DNA of 64,000 nucleotides from Ignelater luminosus (Eukaryota; Arthropoda; Insecta; Coleoptera; Elateridae): contig VTPC01000874.1 in NCBI GenBank assembly GCA_011009095.1, positions 72,410 through 136,409 of the forward strand, written 5' to 3'. Of the stretch, positions 11,601 to 24,800 are shown one piece after another. Made by a program: the position numbers and the translations under genes. Every line of letters begins with the position of its first letter. Position 1 is the stretch's first letter. The notes under the pieces are model-generated. The model saw only the letters and a list, made by a program, of their open reading frames with translations, did not search any database and was not told where the DNA came from.

Positions 11601-14600
11601 TCAAGCAAGATTTTTAAATGTGGGGTTAGTGGTTTTTTTTTAATAAATAAAGTAGCATCAAATTAAATTCGAAATCTTTCATAGGGTTGCTGATCGCTAT
11701 GTACTGGGTTCTACAGATTACGTACAATTAGAAGCAACCATAAGTAATAGTGGAGAAAAAGCATATTCGACTGGAGTTATAGTGAAGTTACCAAACTCTA
11801 TTTATTTTCGAAGCATACCAACAAATTGTCTAGAAGGAAATTCATCTTCGGAAGTTCTTTGTAGCATTGAAAATCCATTAGATGAAAATAAACAAGTAGG
11901 TTATACAACAAGGTGGCGTATACTGTATGTACATTTTGAAGATGCATCATAGGGATTTCTCGTGTAAAATGTTTAATCATTTCTAGGGAATTTTATGTAG
12001 AGTAATCATCCTATGAAGTTACTTGGTCAAAAAGTGCATATTTATTGAGAAAGTCTGAAAAACTTAATCTGGTGGTAGTAGGCATTAATGATATAATGAA
12101 GGGAATATCAGGAACACAACAAAAAACAAAATATTAATTTTTTCTAACATTCACAGTCACATCTTTAAGCAAAGATTTTGAGCTCTCATTGTGTACTGAA
12201 TTCAATTCTGAACAGCTTTTATTCCAAACACTTTTTTCTAAAATGCATAAACAGAAATAGAATTTAAGATTAAAGATTTTACACGAGAAATAATTGTGAT
12301 GCGTTTTCAAAAGGAACGTAATATGGTACAATAAAACCTAAATCCAAAAGCCAGACAGTCATGTTAAGTTGTGTAACTGATAATTCTTAGTTTTTATATT
12401 GTAAGTCATACGTATTATTTGACAGTTGGGTTGTTTTTTGATTTTGAGGTTGATATCTTTTAGTAATGAAATTGTTGGCATTGAGATAAAATTTATTACT
12501 GTAAAATTTTAAAGAAAGCGTTTGTATCTTTTAGTATAAATTTTTTTCTTTTACAAATAATTTAAAGTCCACTTTACACAATAACAAATTTGATATAAGA
12601 TTTTTTGACTCGTAACATATACAGTTTTTATAAAATTTAGTATCTAATTTGCTATATAACAAATTTTTTTAAACAGGTTTTAAATACTGATAAGTTTGTT
12701 ACCAAATCAGTGCACAGCATCGGCGCAAAGCAACCACTAAGTTTGAGGTTAAGTTCAAGAGTATTTGATTGAAAACGTAGTTATGCGTGGTTGTTTCTCA
12801 GGTGCAAGATTTTTTTAATTATTTCTAATAATAATAAACAATGAGTTGGTCAAGGGAACAAGTGACTTTAATTGATGAATATCAAAAATTAATTTATTTG
12901 TCAATCAACAGCAAGGTCAAATATTATGCGCAGTTGCTATTTGCGCATATTTTCTTATAAATTTGTTTTCAAACTTGTTATAAAACGTGTCATACATGAT
13001 GTTTTATAAATAAGAATTTTTATCATAAAAAATTATGTATCAAATTTGATCACAAATTCTATAAAAAATTTGTTATCTTGTAAAGAGGCACTAACACACT
13101 ATTAACTTTAATATTCAACAAATACCTACAAAAAATTGTGTTTGACATGACAGTTCTCAAACTTAATTGTTTCAAAACAAAATCAGTGGTGTAAACATAC
13201 AAAAACAATCATTTATCTCATACCAACATAATTAGCCAAAAAGCCCTTTTGGTTAGTTTTAAAGTATTTCAACAGAGTTTAGAATTACCTAACAATTATT
13301 ACTTATTTTAGTGCAGCTAATATGGCTTCAAAAAATGGGCAACCAGGCATTTTGGGTAGGCAACGATTTTTTTATTTTTTTTTTATTGTTTCATAGGGAA
13401 ACTAGGATATTTATCATACCACTGCCATCTTGAAAATAAGGGTGCAATTAGTTTTTTCAATTTATCTCCGTAACCATGAGTCTGACAAAAATTTTATAAT
13501 GGAGCATTTCTATAGATAATACAATTATTTACACCTTTTATTCATAAAGTTTCCATGTAACATTAGCAATAAAAAAGTTATAAGCAAAAAAACATGAAAA
13601 ACTAGGGGATGAAAAACTTTGAGGTGAGATAACTCTTGTATTTTCAACTCTACAATACAAATACTTCTTAGTTGTTTTATAGAGCATTTCCTAGCGAACA
13701 ATCTAACCTATTTACTTTTTTTATTTAGTTGCAAAGGGAGGTAAGTTTTATTAATCGTGTGATTTAGAATATATAGGGTGATCCAAAAGGTGTGGACATA
13801 ACTCTTAGAGAAAAAGATTATAATGCACCCATATCCAAGTTTCAAGGATTGCTCAGATAATGAGGAAAAACTGTTTATTTAGTATACTAAATCTTAAGAA
13901 ATAGCTAGTTAATGGAAAACAAATAAAAATCACGATGATTGTTCACAATGGCTGCCGTTACGTTGTATGCATGCTTCACATCATCGAACAAGTGAATTCT
14001 GTGCATTACACTATTGCTCAAGCTGTTGACAAATTTCTGCAGCAGCTTGATGAAGCCGATTTCTTAAATCCTCAGAATAAAGTAGACTTTATCTTTCAAA
14101 CAACCCCACAGATAAAAGTCTAGCAGACTTAAGTCTGCTGAATGAACTGGCATGGAATTGGACCCAATCCATTGCAGAGGGTATTTTTTACCTGCATTAT
14201 GAATAGGAGCCCCATCTTGCAGAAACCACATGTTCCTTTGTAGGGCCAGAGGCACATCTTCCATAAGAATAGGCAGAGTTTCGTGGAGAAACTTTAGGTA
14301 GTTATGAGCATTGAAACGATGTAGAGTTCAATTAAGTGACCATCAATGATACCAACCCATACATTTATGCTAAATCAATGTTGAGATCTGACTTCCCGAA
14401 CTTCTAATGCCCATGTATGCAAATTATGGCAGTTGTTCATTTAATTTCTAGCAAACTGGACTGTCCACAAAATGTGCTGTAAGAAATCTGAGGTGTCGCC
14501 AAGGCATTTAACAAGCAACGGCAAAAATTTTTGTCAAGCGATATATTCTGCTTCACATAGATTTTGTATGCTTTGTAAATAGTTAGTAATTTTATGGGTA

Positions 14601-17600
14601 CTAGTAGTGGGGTCAGCAGTTATTGCATTTATGGTATCATCTTCAAGATCAACATGATGATGATCGGTGAATTTTCTGAATTCACTAAGGTTATTGTTAA
14701 TTCTTGTAAAAACTTGATGATCCAGATGTCTATGATTCGGATACCACTGGCAGTATTCTTTAGCTGCAGCGGCTGCATTTCCATGACACATTTCATAAAT
14801 AAAATACATATGAGCATATTCACGATTAATATACTCCATTATTATTAACTACTCATGATAATAATAATAATAATACCATCTGACACAAAACATGAAGATA
14901 ACTAACCAACTTACTACTCATGAATTGTTTGACAGAATTTGTTTGTTGCATGGCAACTAGATGTAATCTGCAATCAGGTTTTCCTCATTATCTTAGTAAC
15001 CCTTGAGAATTGGATATGGGTGTGTTATGGTTTTTTACTCCAAATCACCTGTCTAATGAGCCCCTAGAATTGTGTCCACATCTCTTGATATGTACGTGAA
15101 CCAAAATAAATACGGGGCACCACATAGGTTTAAGAAGCTGTTAATCTGACACTTATTCTTTGTTCAGGTAAATGCTCTTTATTAAGTCAAGTAGGGCCAT
15201 AAAACATAACAATGAAGAGTATAGTTTTACTTGAACTGAAAACATATTTACACAGGGTAATTTTAAACCTATGTGGTGCCCCATATTTATTTTGGTTCAC
15301 TGTACAAGATTTGATTTATTGCTTGCCTTCGAACTGAATCTGCTGCACATGTCTGCTCACAGTTTCTTGTTTTAAGAGGTTTTCATTAATCACCATCTAG
15401 GTTCGAAGAACAAGCAGGTCAAAGTGCCAAAATGCATAAAAATCATTTTCTAGATCTCAAAAACCACCAGGTCGATTTTGATAGTTTTTGCATATAATAC
15501 AATGCTCCTAGGCCCTCTCCCTCCATTATTTTGAACTAATCAAACTCGAGTTTGGCTCAATAGGTGTTGGGCAGGGTGGGGGATCGATGTTTTTGTGAAA
15601 GTTCAAAACTCTGTTTAGGGTGCTGATTCCATAGTGGTCTTATGTATGATAACCAAACAAAATTTTTCCATTCCAAGGATGGTGGTAGGAGGATCTCAAA
15701 TTTCTACAAAGACAAAAATCATTGAGTGAGAACGAGAAAAGCTTAGAGGTTGAAACTTGGGGAGGAAGAAAAAATTACAAAGATAATGAAAACTCTTAAA
15801 ATTATTCAAATTGCTTCATATTCGAGTCATATATAGAACTGATCCTTCCAAACAGTTGAGCTGCAAGAACGATCTGACTCGCTTTTGTTTTTCTTCCACC
15901 TGCCAAAAACAAAAAATAGAGTGTTTCATGCTGTATCTCCAGAATGAAAAGTCATATCAACAAGACTTTTTATTATGTAGACTACAGTACAAGCTTTAAT
16001 ACAGACCCAGTCTAACCAATCTTCCATTGTTTTTCCCCTAACACTATCTCAAGAAAATCGACATGGTGTATTTTTGACGTTCTACAGTGCCAGTAGCTGT
16101 AGTGTTTAATGGAATAAGAAAAGTAAATAGGTTAGACTATTTGGAAATGCTCTATAAAAGTTTTTCATCTCCTAGTTTTTCATGCTTTACTGCTCATAAC
16201 ATTTTTATTATTAATGTTATGAATAAAAGGTGTAGATAATTATATTATATTCAAAAATGCTCTGTGCAAAATTTTTGTCAGACTTGCAGTTATAAAGATA
16301 AATCAGAAAAACTATTTGCACCCTTATTTTCAAGATGGTGGTTGAGTGACAAAATCCCCAGTTCTGAAAATTCAGTTTTACACCACAGCTGGTCCCTGTA
16401 AGAAACCCAAAGAAAATTGCTGTTTTCCCAAAATGCACAGGTTCATACCAGATTGATTGGACTATAATATGATATTTAATTCTAGAAATCAATCGTTTTG
16501 GATGTGGACATGAAAGAAGTGAGTAGTGAAAAATATGGTGATACTTTGAATTTTACTTTAACTGTTTTAACTACTAGTGAAAATTTAAATAAGAAAAATG
16601 TTTATTTCAAAGTTTTAAATATTGTGCGTGAAGCCGACATTGGATTAACAGGGTAAGAGTAGTAATAATTTTTAATGTAGATACAACTTTTTTAAAATGA
16701 AATTGTTTGTAGAAAAACCAGTCAACAGAGTTACTCATATGGCAATATTACCAATGGAAAACCAAATTTCACACAGATTTATCAGGTAATTTAAGTTTGT
16801 GATATTTCTTTTTATTATAGATTATTTTCAAATAGTTTGTTAAAAGTATGGTTCATACTCTGAAAAAAAACTTTCTTTTTATTTGTAATAAGTTTTTTTT
16901 CAATTTGGTTTGATGCACGTGCAAGGTTGATAACCTTAGTTGCAAAGTGACAATAATAACTTCAAAGGTTTGCTTTATTGTTATTGGGTGCATTCAGTAG
17001 ACTTAACATTTGGTAAATGTTTGAATAATGCTACCAATGACTGCATAAAGTTTTTATTCATTGACAGTACTGATGTTATGGAATGGTCGAAAGTAGCAAT
17101 AGGTAGTGGTAGTGATAGCTGTGCCCATTGGTTCATATTATGAACATTCTATTAAGTTTGAGGTAGTTGCCATGGAAGTATGTTTATTTTGATAGATGAT
17201 TTAATAGACTGTTTAGTTGTGAGTTTATTCGCATTCTTTCTAATCATAATTTCTGTTTTGATTTTCTTTTTCTCCACCTTGCTTTTCATGTATAACTTGT
17301 ATCTTTCTTCCACCATTAGTTCATGCATGTGATGGCAATTGCTAGCTTTCTCTGTTCTCTTCTATATATATAGATCTCTATATTTCTCATACTTCAGCGC
17401 TGTTCCCCATACTGGGGCCCCATATAATAGGATGATGTGAGCCACCTGTGCCATTATTCTTTGCTTAATGGGTTTTGACCCCTTTTTTCTCATATGTATC
17501 AATGCTTTCCGGGAAGCATATTCTGTATGGTTTGTCATTTTTGCATTCCTATCGAATATTACACCCACATACTTTAACAATGAGTTATTATGAGTCTCGA

Positions 17601-20600
17601 CCTCCATAGAGAGATTTTTCAAACTGTAGCCCCTATATAATATCACCAGTTCTATTCTATACACCACTATTTGTAGTTGTTTTTCTTTTATTCTATTTGC
17701 AACTCTACTCATTGCAATTGCTGCTTTATCTTCCAACAGTGTCTTGGTCTTTTCAAATACCAATATTACGGTATCATCCGCAAATGCCAGTATCTCCATG
17801 CCTTCAGGCATGTCTAGACTAACTACTTCATTGAAATAAATGTTCCACAATGTGGGGCCCAAGATAGTACCTTGTACATGGTGTTGTATTATTCTCGATT
17901 ACTTAGGTTTATTTTCCTGTCCTCCATAGCTACTAATTATTTTGATCAAACAATTACTTATTCCTTTCTTCTTTAATGTCTCTATTATGCTGTTTTATCT
18001 AGCCCTGTTGAAGGCATTTTTTATATTTATTGTGATTAGTGCACAGTATTTTCCATTTTGGCAGGCCTTCTTTCTTATTCTCTCTACTTCTTCAGTTATT
18101 TTTATTGTAGAATCAATCACACATCTTCCAGCTCTAAATCTAATTGATTATCTGCTAGTTGGGCGGTAGTCTCCGGTTTCCCTTTTAGCCTGTTAGCTAA
18201 AATCAATTCTAGAATCTTGCCTAAGATATCTAGCAGACATATCAGCCTATATTTCTTCTCTGGGTCCTTTGTGTGCCGCATCCACCATCCATTGTTCGAG
18301 TTCAAGCTTTCCTGCCCAGCACGTTGTTCACTTCTTCACCATCATCACCACTAGAAGATCAACACTGCTCGCGACAGCCAATGGATATCTAAGCATATCC
18401 ATTGCTCTTGTCGCGGGGCTCAGCAACTACGCTAATTCCATTCGGCAAGACAGCAGCTCAGTAGAAAGTGGGCACATAACAACAGCCGAACTAGGCTACA
18501 CTGGGGTCAATAACCTCAACAACCTTTACTTCGCTGTTATGTTATAATGGGCCAATCCAACCAATCAAGAATCGCCTGATAACATCTACTGACGCACCAC
18601 TCAACAGCCGCAACCTCCACCAGTAACTGACGCCCTTTTTTCAACAGCCCTTGAATGAGAATTTCATTCAAGCCATGCCCACCAACATCTTTAGCTTATC
18701 GATGGCGCTTTTGAGTTCTTCCCTCGTGACCGCCACCATATCTTCCTGGTTACTGCTCACTTCTCGTTTAGGCTCCACGCAGCTCAGGAACAAGAATCCT
18801 TCACAATATTTCTCTCTTCTTCTGTCATATCTATTTTTGGTAGTAGACGCAGTTTCTTGGTCACCACCTTATAGACATTCAATCCCCATAGGTTGATATT
18901 TAGGTCTTCGAGGATCTTTTCCCAATCTTCTTTCTTGGCTTTATTTATCTCTTTTTTGTATACATTTCTAATTTCCGCACTCTGTCCCTCGTTGCATTAA
19001 TTGGCACTTCTGTTAATCCTTTGTAGCATTCTTCTTGATTTAACGCATTCTTTTCTGGTTTTGCTTATATTTATGTTCCACCACTAAACTAGTCTTCTTG
19101 GTTTACTTTTCCATTCCTCCAAGGCCCTCCTGCATGCTACCTGCATTCCTCTGGTTCAGTCAGGTTGTTTTCCTTCCAGATCTCCCTGAAGGCCACTTGG
19201 AATTTATTCTTGTTTCTATCATTTATCTTCCAGTATCTTCTGGATTTCATTTCGACGTTTGCGTTTTTATCCACTGTGGTGAACATAATGCTCCTGCGGA
19301 GGCTTAGATTTTCTTCTTTTTCGTCCACTCTCCATTCCAAGAAATATTCATGAAAGTTACATTTGAGATTCTGTGGTGTCTCGATGTAGTAGATCAATAG
19401 TTGAAATTAAGGATGGCGGCTCAAAAGAATGTCAGTGGTCACTGGTTTCTTGTTCAATTGTATACCTACATAATATTGTCAGTACTTATCTTTTAATCAT
19501 AATTAAACTGTTTTCAATACAATGTTACATGCATTCTTAATTTAAACACAACAGGTTCCATGTCGAGTCAAAGTCATTACATTGTTCCACATTAACTTGT
19601 ATTATCTCTTCCTTATTTGGGTATGAATGTACATTACCCAGCCAGGTCGCTTGTATGCTGGCATCTACTTTTTCGATATAGTCTTGGTTTCATTTAAAAG
19701 TTCCTGGTTTTCGGGTTCTGGGTCACTAGTTTTAAGTTCCACATTTCTATCTATTATATGTTGTCTGATTTCTTGTACTCACTTCTGTATACCTTCGCTG
19801 TGGCATGCATCCATGTACAATGTGAACATGCGAGAAATTTCTTTGATTTCCTTCTTAGTATTGTCAATTGATTTCACGTTATCTAATTACCTTGTCATTT
19901 TGCTGATTCCATTTAATATTATATTCAGCCTTCCTTATTTATATCAAATATTCTGTTCTTTGTCTTTATTTTCTTCTGGGGGCCTGCATTTCTTTCCTTC
20001 TTTTTGTTTGTACGAGGTTATTACATGAGTTGGTATAGTAAAAACCACCAAACGCCCACCACAGCTGAATCAAAAACATCACAGAAAAGTCAATTTTACA
20101 TTTTTTTTAGATTATTAATTTCTTTTTTTAAAATTGTTTTAGGTTGAAAAGTTTGGAGCAAGTCCCATTGAGGAAGTGTCTTTAACAATAGAAATACCTA
20201 CCCAGATATATGGATCTGAATTAATAAATTTTGTTCAGTTGTATCCTCCAGAAGGTTATCATGCTGGACAACCTATAAATTGTCAGAGCAACGTTAATTA
20301 CCTCATAGATGAAGACTACGATGGATTCAGTCAATTCAACTTGAAGGATGTTGAAGAGGATGATGCGAATACATTTTTAAATAATGAAAGAACAACTACA
20401 GAGGCTACTCCATCGAAACGATCAGTTCGTGAAACAACGGATACACAGTCGAATAAGACAAATGAATTTGAGGAATACCCTTTAAATCGAACGCTTTATA
20501 TTAATTGTTCCAATAGTGATGTAGAGTGTTCGTATGTAAATTGTGCAATTGGACCTTTCAAAACAAAACAAAATATGGCAGTGCTTCAACTTAGAATGTT

Positions 20601-21770
20601 ACTTAATGCACCAGCTTTATCAGGTACCTACTTTTTTTTATCAACCTGAATTATAATAGTACCAATAATCCAGTGATTCTCAACCACTGTGCCATGGAAC
20701 TTTAGTGTGCCGTGAGATTTTTTAAACGTGCCACCACTACGAATACCCATACATAAACGATGTCAGACAAGTAGTTCGATTGGTTTTACCTTCCTAGCAG
20801 GGACTATTACAGTTCTGGACTGGTTCTAGATTTAACACAAACAAAGCTATATATTACTAGTTTACTAAAATTCTTTTAAATCTATCTTATCGTTAGTGTG
20901 CTGCCAAATTTTTAAATTATTAAAAGTGTATCGTAATGAAAAAAAGGTTGAGAATCACTACAATAATCATTTTATAATTTTAATTTTTTAATTTCTGTTG
21001 TAGAATTATTAGGAGTTAAAGATATCATCATCTTTTCAACAACTGGCATTGTTACTATAAAAAGCCCTTCAAATTTTACACAGAGTGGAGACAGGTAAGT
21101 TGCTTAAGAGTTAAGACTAACTAAAAGTTCTGTTATTTGCAAGTAAATTTTGTGTTGTCAAAAGAGAATCAAGAAGAAAAGAAAGAAAGTTTTAGTTAAC
21201 ATTTCACGCTTTGTTTACAAATTTGTAGACAAAAAAGTCTACAATGACTAGAACATCTCGTGATGTAGTATATTATGAAATTAAGGCTTATCTTCATTAT
21301 TACTATAATTATTAACGCATTAATTATCTCATTGTAGATTATGTGTAATTATACAATAACGAGAAGTAATTGAGAATTTGCGTGACAAAGATCATTCCTG
21401 CTAATTATTATATTTATTGTTTATAATCTTGAAGTTTGTTATGATTTTATTGATCAATTTTTTTCTTATATATAATTTTTTAGGTTAGATATTGCTAGAG
21501 TATCAAGCGTATTTATTGGGGAAAAGTCCAACTTCAAGATTGAAACGTGGCATATAATTGTGGCAGTTGTTGTTGGAATTCTCTTACTGTTACTACTTAC
21601 AATGGGACTTGTCAAGGTGTGTATTTATTAATTATTTTTTTTGTATGTTAGAAATAATTTGCAATTTTATTTTTATAGGCTGGATTTTTCCAAAGAAAGA
21701 AGAGGGAACAACTTCAAGCACTAAAGGAAGCTGAAGTAAGTATTTTGTTTACATTCTTATAATTATTAAC

Positions 21771-21803
<33 letters not shown>

Positions 21804-24800
21804 AGAAAACAGTACAATCAAGTAGCATCTAAGCTATCATTTCCATTATTACATGCTTTGAAAATTCTTTTATCCACTGAACTTTTCTACTGCAGCTCTC
21901 ATATGCTTGTATTTCTTGAATATTTATTGTTTCAATGACACCAAAGGACATGTCAACTATTTTACATTCTTCTTCTTTACATCAATCCAGCCCAGTCTTC
22001 CTCTATAATCTCTTGTTGTTTATTCAATAGAATCTGAAAAATAAAATAAACCCATAAAACAGAAAATTTTTATTTTACTTTATAAAAATATTCCATTCCA
22101 AAAAGTCATAAACAGCAACAATCATCTTTTTTTCATCTAGCAAGAATAACTCTCTTTTGACATTGACAACTAACTTCCTAACCCCACTTTCTTTGACATT
22201 GACAACTGAATTTCTAACCTCATTTTGACAGCTAAACAAATTGACAGATAAATAAATTGACAAATTAATATAATAAAATCAAAAATTAAACTAATTTACT
22301 AAATTCCAACACTTACTCTTCATGCATACTGGAGAAAAACCCTTGAAATTGTAATAATTGAACAAGCCTTTTTGGGAATGTGTTTATAAAAATTTGATTT
22401 GTTATGAACTGTAGATTCATACCTAGGATTCTGCAGAGACAGTTCAAAAACACCTTGTATTCAAAAATTAAAGAACAGGATGCTTTAGAATAAGAAGTTT
22501 AATTAATAAGTAACAACAGCTACTTGATTGTATTGTAACAGAAGTTATAAAATACATGCCATGTTGTAATTAAAAAGAATTTATTTTCATAAAACAGACA
22601 TTTTTGATTTCATTTGTGAATTTAAAAAGTTAAACACATGTTAATATATTGTTTATTTGTTTAACTATTTTCTTTATCAGTGTAAACTAGTGATACATCA
22701 TAACAGATGTTAACAGATGTAATCTAATTATACACTATGTTTGAAAGAGAGTTCAATTATCAGCATGTAACATTTGTACTCTTGAACCCTATTGTCATCA
22801 TTGCAATTAAGTTTTAATAACCTCACGAATCGCAATGGAGTTTTACATACAACAAGTTAAATAATTTTATTCACCATAAGAACCATTTGCACTCTGATAT
22901 TTGGACGACACTGGGGCCGACCCTAGACAAGTGTCAACTGGCGGTTTTTTTGTTAAATCATCCAATAGGAGGAGAGCAAGGGAGGATCAAAGTTGAAGAT
23001 TTTGCACTTTTTGAAAACAAAAAATTGGAATAACTCGAGAACCAGACTTGGACTGCAAAGAATTGTTCGGGCAATTTGTGAATTTCATAACTTCCACCAA
23101 AACCGTCCAAATTGTCTGATCAATATGATATTCGAGATTTGTGTTCTGCGATTGCATCTCTACCTACTTAAACAAAAATCGATGTTACTCGGTTAATTTT
23201 GCGCTTTCTTTCCATAGCATGCTAAACTTTAATGCTGAAAGTCAGAATGTTGATTTCCCATATCCCATTCCACCTTCCCTGAAAATTTGGTCAGAAAAGG
23301 AGGATCATGATTGGAGATAGGAATTTTTAACCTTTCTGCTAATTCGTCATTTTTGGTTTTTTGGCATTAGCACCCAAACCATACGTCTTACTGTTTTGAA
23401 ATTTTCACGGCAAAATACATAAAAAGTATAGTATGCACCATTTTTTTTTTAAAAACTATCTTTGCACCTGAATAACCCAGTTTTTTTTTGGTTCAGCATT
23501 TTTTACTTCAACTCGCTACTAAAACTGTATTTTCAGAATTTTAAACCGTTTTTTTCAGGACAATCGTGTTAAACCCTGGCACTGACGATGATGTCTTCAA
23601 TCAAAATCTAGATAGTTTGTATGGTTTTTCCGGAAAAAAAAGGAATTGCTTTGACATGCATTACTTGCAGCGTTGGTTTTAACATGTGGAGATTTTTGTT
23701 ATTTCTGAAAAAAGACCCCTGCAGACTGCAGATGATTATGTATTTGTTGTACAAAGTTTTTTCCACAAGATGATTGTGGTGATATTGCACAAAAATTTTG
23801 ATGCCAAATAGTAGTAAGTCCTCATTCTACTTTCATTAGTTCGTGAGATAAGTCTACCTCTGAATCATCCAAGAAAGATTCAGAGTCAGATTCTGCAAGC
23901 GAAATAATAAAAGGAGGAATATTTTCAAACGAAAGATTCCCCATACGTCTTTTTCAGTCAGCCGAAATAAGCTTTTCGCAAATAATTGCAGAATTTTTGC
24001 CACATATCTGAAGAACATTTTGAAATTCGAGCCATAAATTCTGGACACGATTTTTAGAAGGTGTTCCAGAGTTTTATGTGCTTGTTGTAATAAGATTTAC
24101 AATAGCCCCATGCCATTTCAATAGGGTTATACTGACAATGGTATGGAGGCATTCTAAGAACTTCGTATCCTTTCTCTTTAAGCAGTTCATCAATTACGGA
24201 CGTCTTTTTATTGTCCGATCGGAAAGGTTTTATTAAATCCCATAATTGCTTTTTGGAAAATTCTGAATCAAATTTGACATTGTGGTTAGTTAATCATTCC
24301 TGCATTTGGCTTTTCTTGGAAGAAAACGTTGCAATAAACCCTTCACTGTTGTCATATTTCTATTTCAAAATTTATTATCTTACGTATTTTATTCAACGGA
24401 CGATAATGTAGAAATATGACTCAGGAATTAGAAAAGCATGGCAATAAAATGTTTACTGATATTTAAACAGTATGTTTGACAATTTATTGTAATTTTTGAG
24501 AAAGTTTATTTAATTACTCTTATGATTCTGTTATGACAAATTATTCAATCCGGCAACAAAGCAACACAAGTAAAACTGATGAAATGGTTACCAAAAATGC
24601 TTGGATATGAGTGATAATTTAGAGACATTAAGTATGAGACAAGGCTTAAAAAGTATTTTGTTTGTAAAACCTGGATTATATTAAAATTCTAACCTGCCAT
24701 TTCGTAGATAAGTGACACAACCGATCAGTGGTAGAGATATGTATAATATGTAATTATTATTTTGGCTAACATACGAGCTCTGTTCAAAAAGTATCGCGAA

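Larger units (their letters stand above)
13342..16440. mobile_element. Long-inverted-repeat (fold-back) element in integrin intron 14, with nested insertions
   Basis: The left arm (13342-13735) and right arm (about 16115-16440) are reverse complements over 300 bases or more, with mismatches and gaps: shared landmarks are GCATTTTGGG, CATCTTGAAAATAAGGGTG, TGACAAAAATTTT, CACCTTTTATTCATAA, CATGAAAAACTAG and TCTAACCTATTTACTTTT. The interior has been invaded by a mariner-like element (13775-15093) and a MITE (15095-15302). The remaining interior (15305-16110) has no recognisable coding content. The right end stops only about 45 bases before integrin exon 15, so the insertion nearly touches the splice acceptor. 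Confidence 0.7.

Noticed and set aside
11798-11980. Minus-strand frame over integrin exon 14
   Set aside because: Antisense shadow of a well-supported exon.
14594-14848. Plus-strand open frame over the mariner relic
   Set aside because: It is the shadow of the minus-strand transposase fragment.
18269-18547. Plus-strand 92-codon frame in the LINE region
   Set aside because: No family features; it lies in a GC-richer block within a minus-strand LINE and has no splice or promoter context.
19627-20028. Plus-strand 133-codon hydrophobic frame
   Set aside because: It is antisense to a charged LINE ORF1-like segment; hydrophobic plus-strand text is what the complement of Lys/Glu-rich coding DNA gives.
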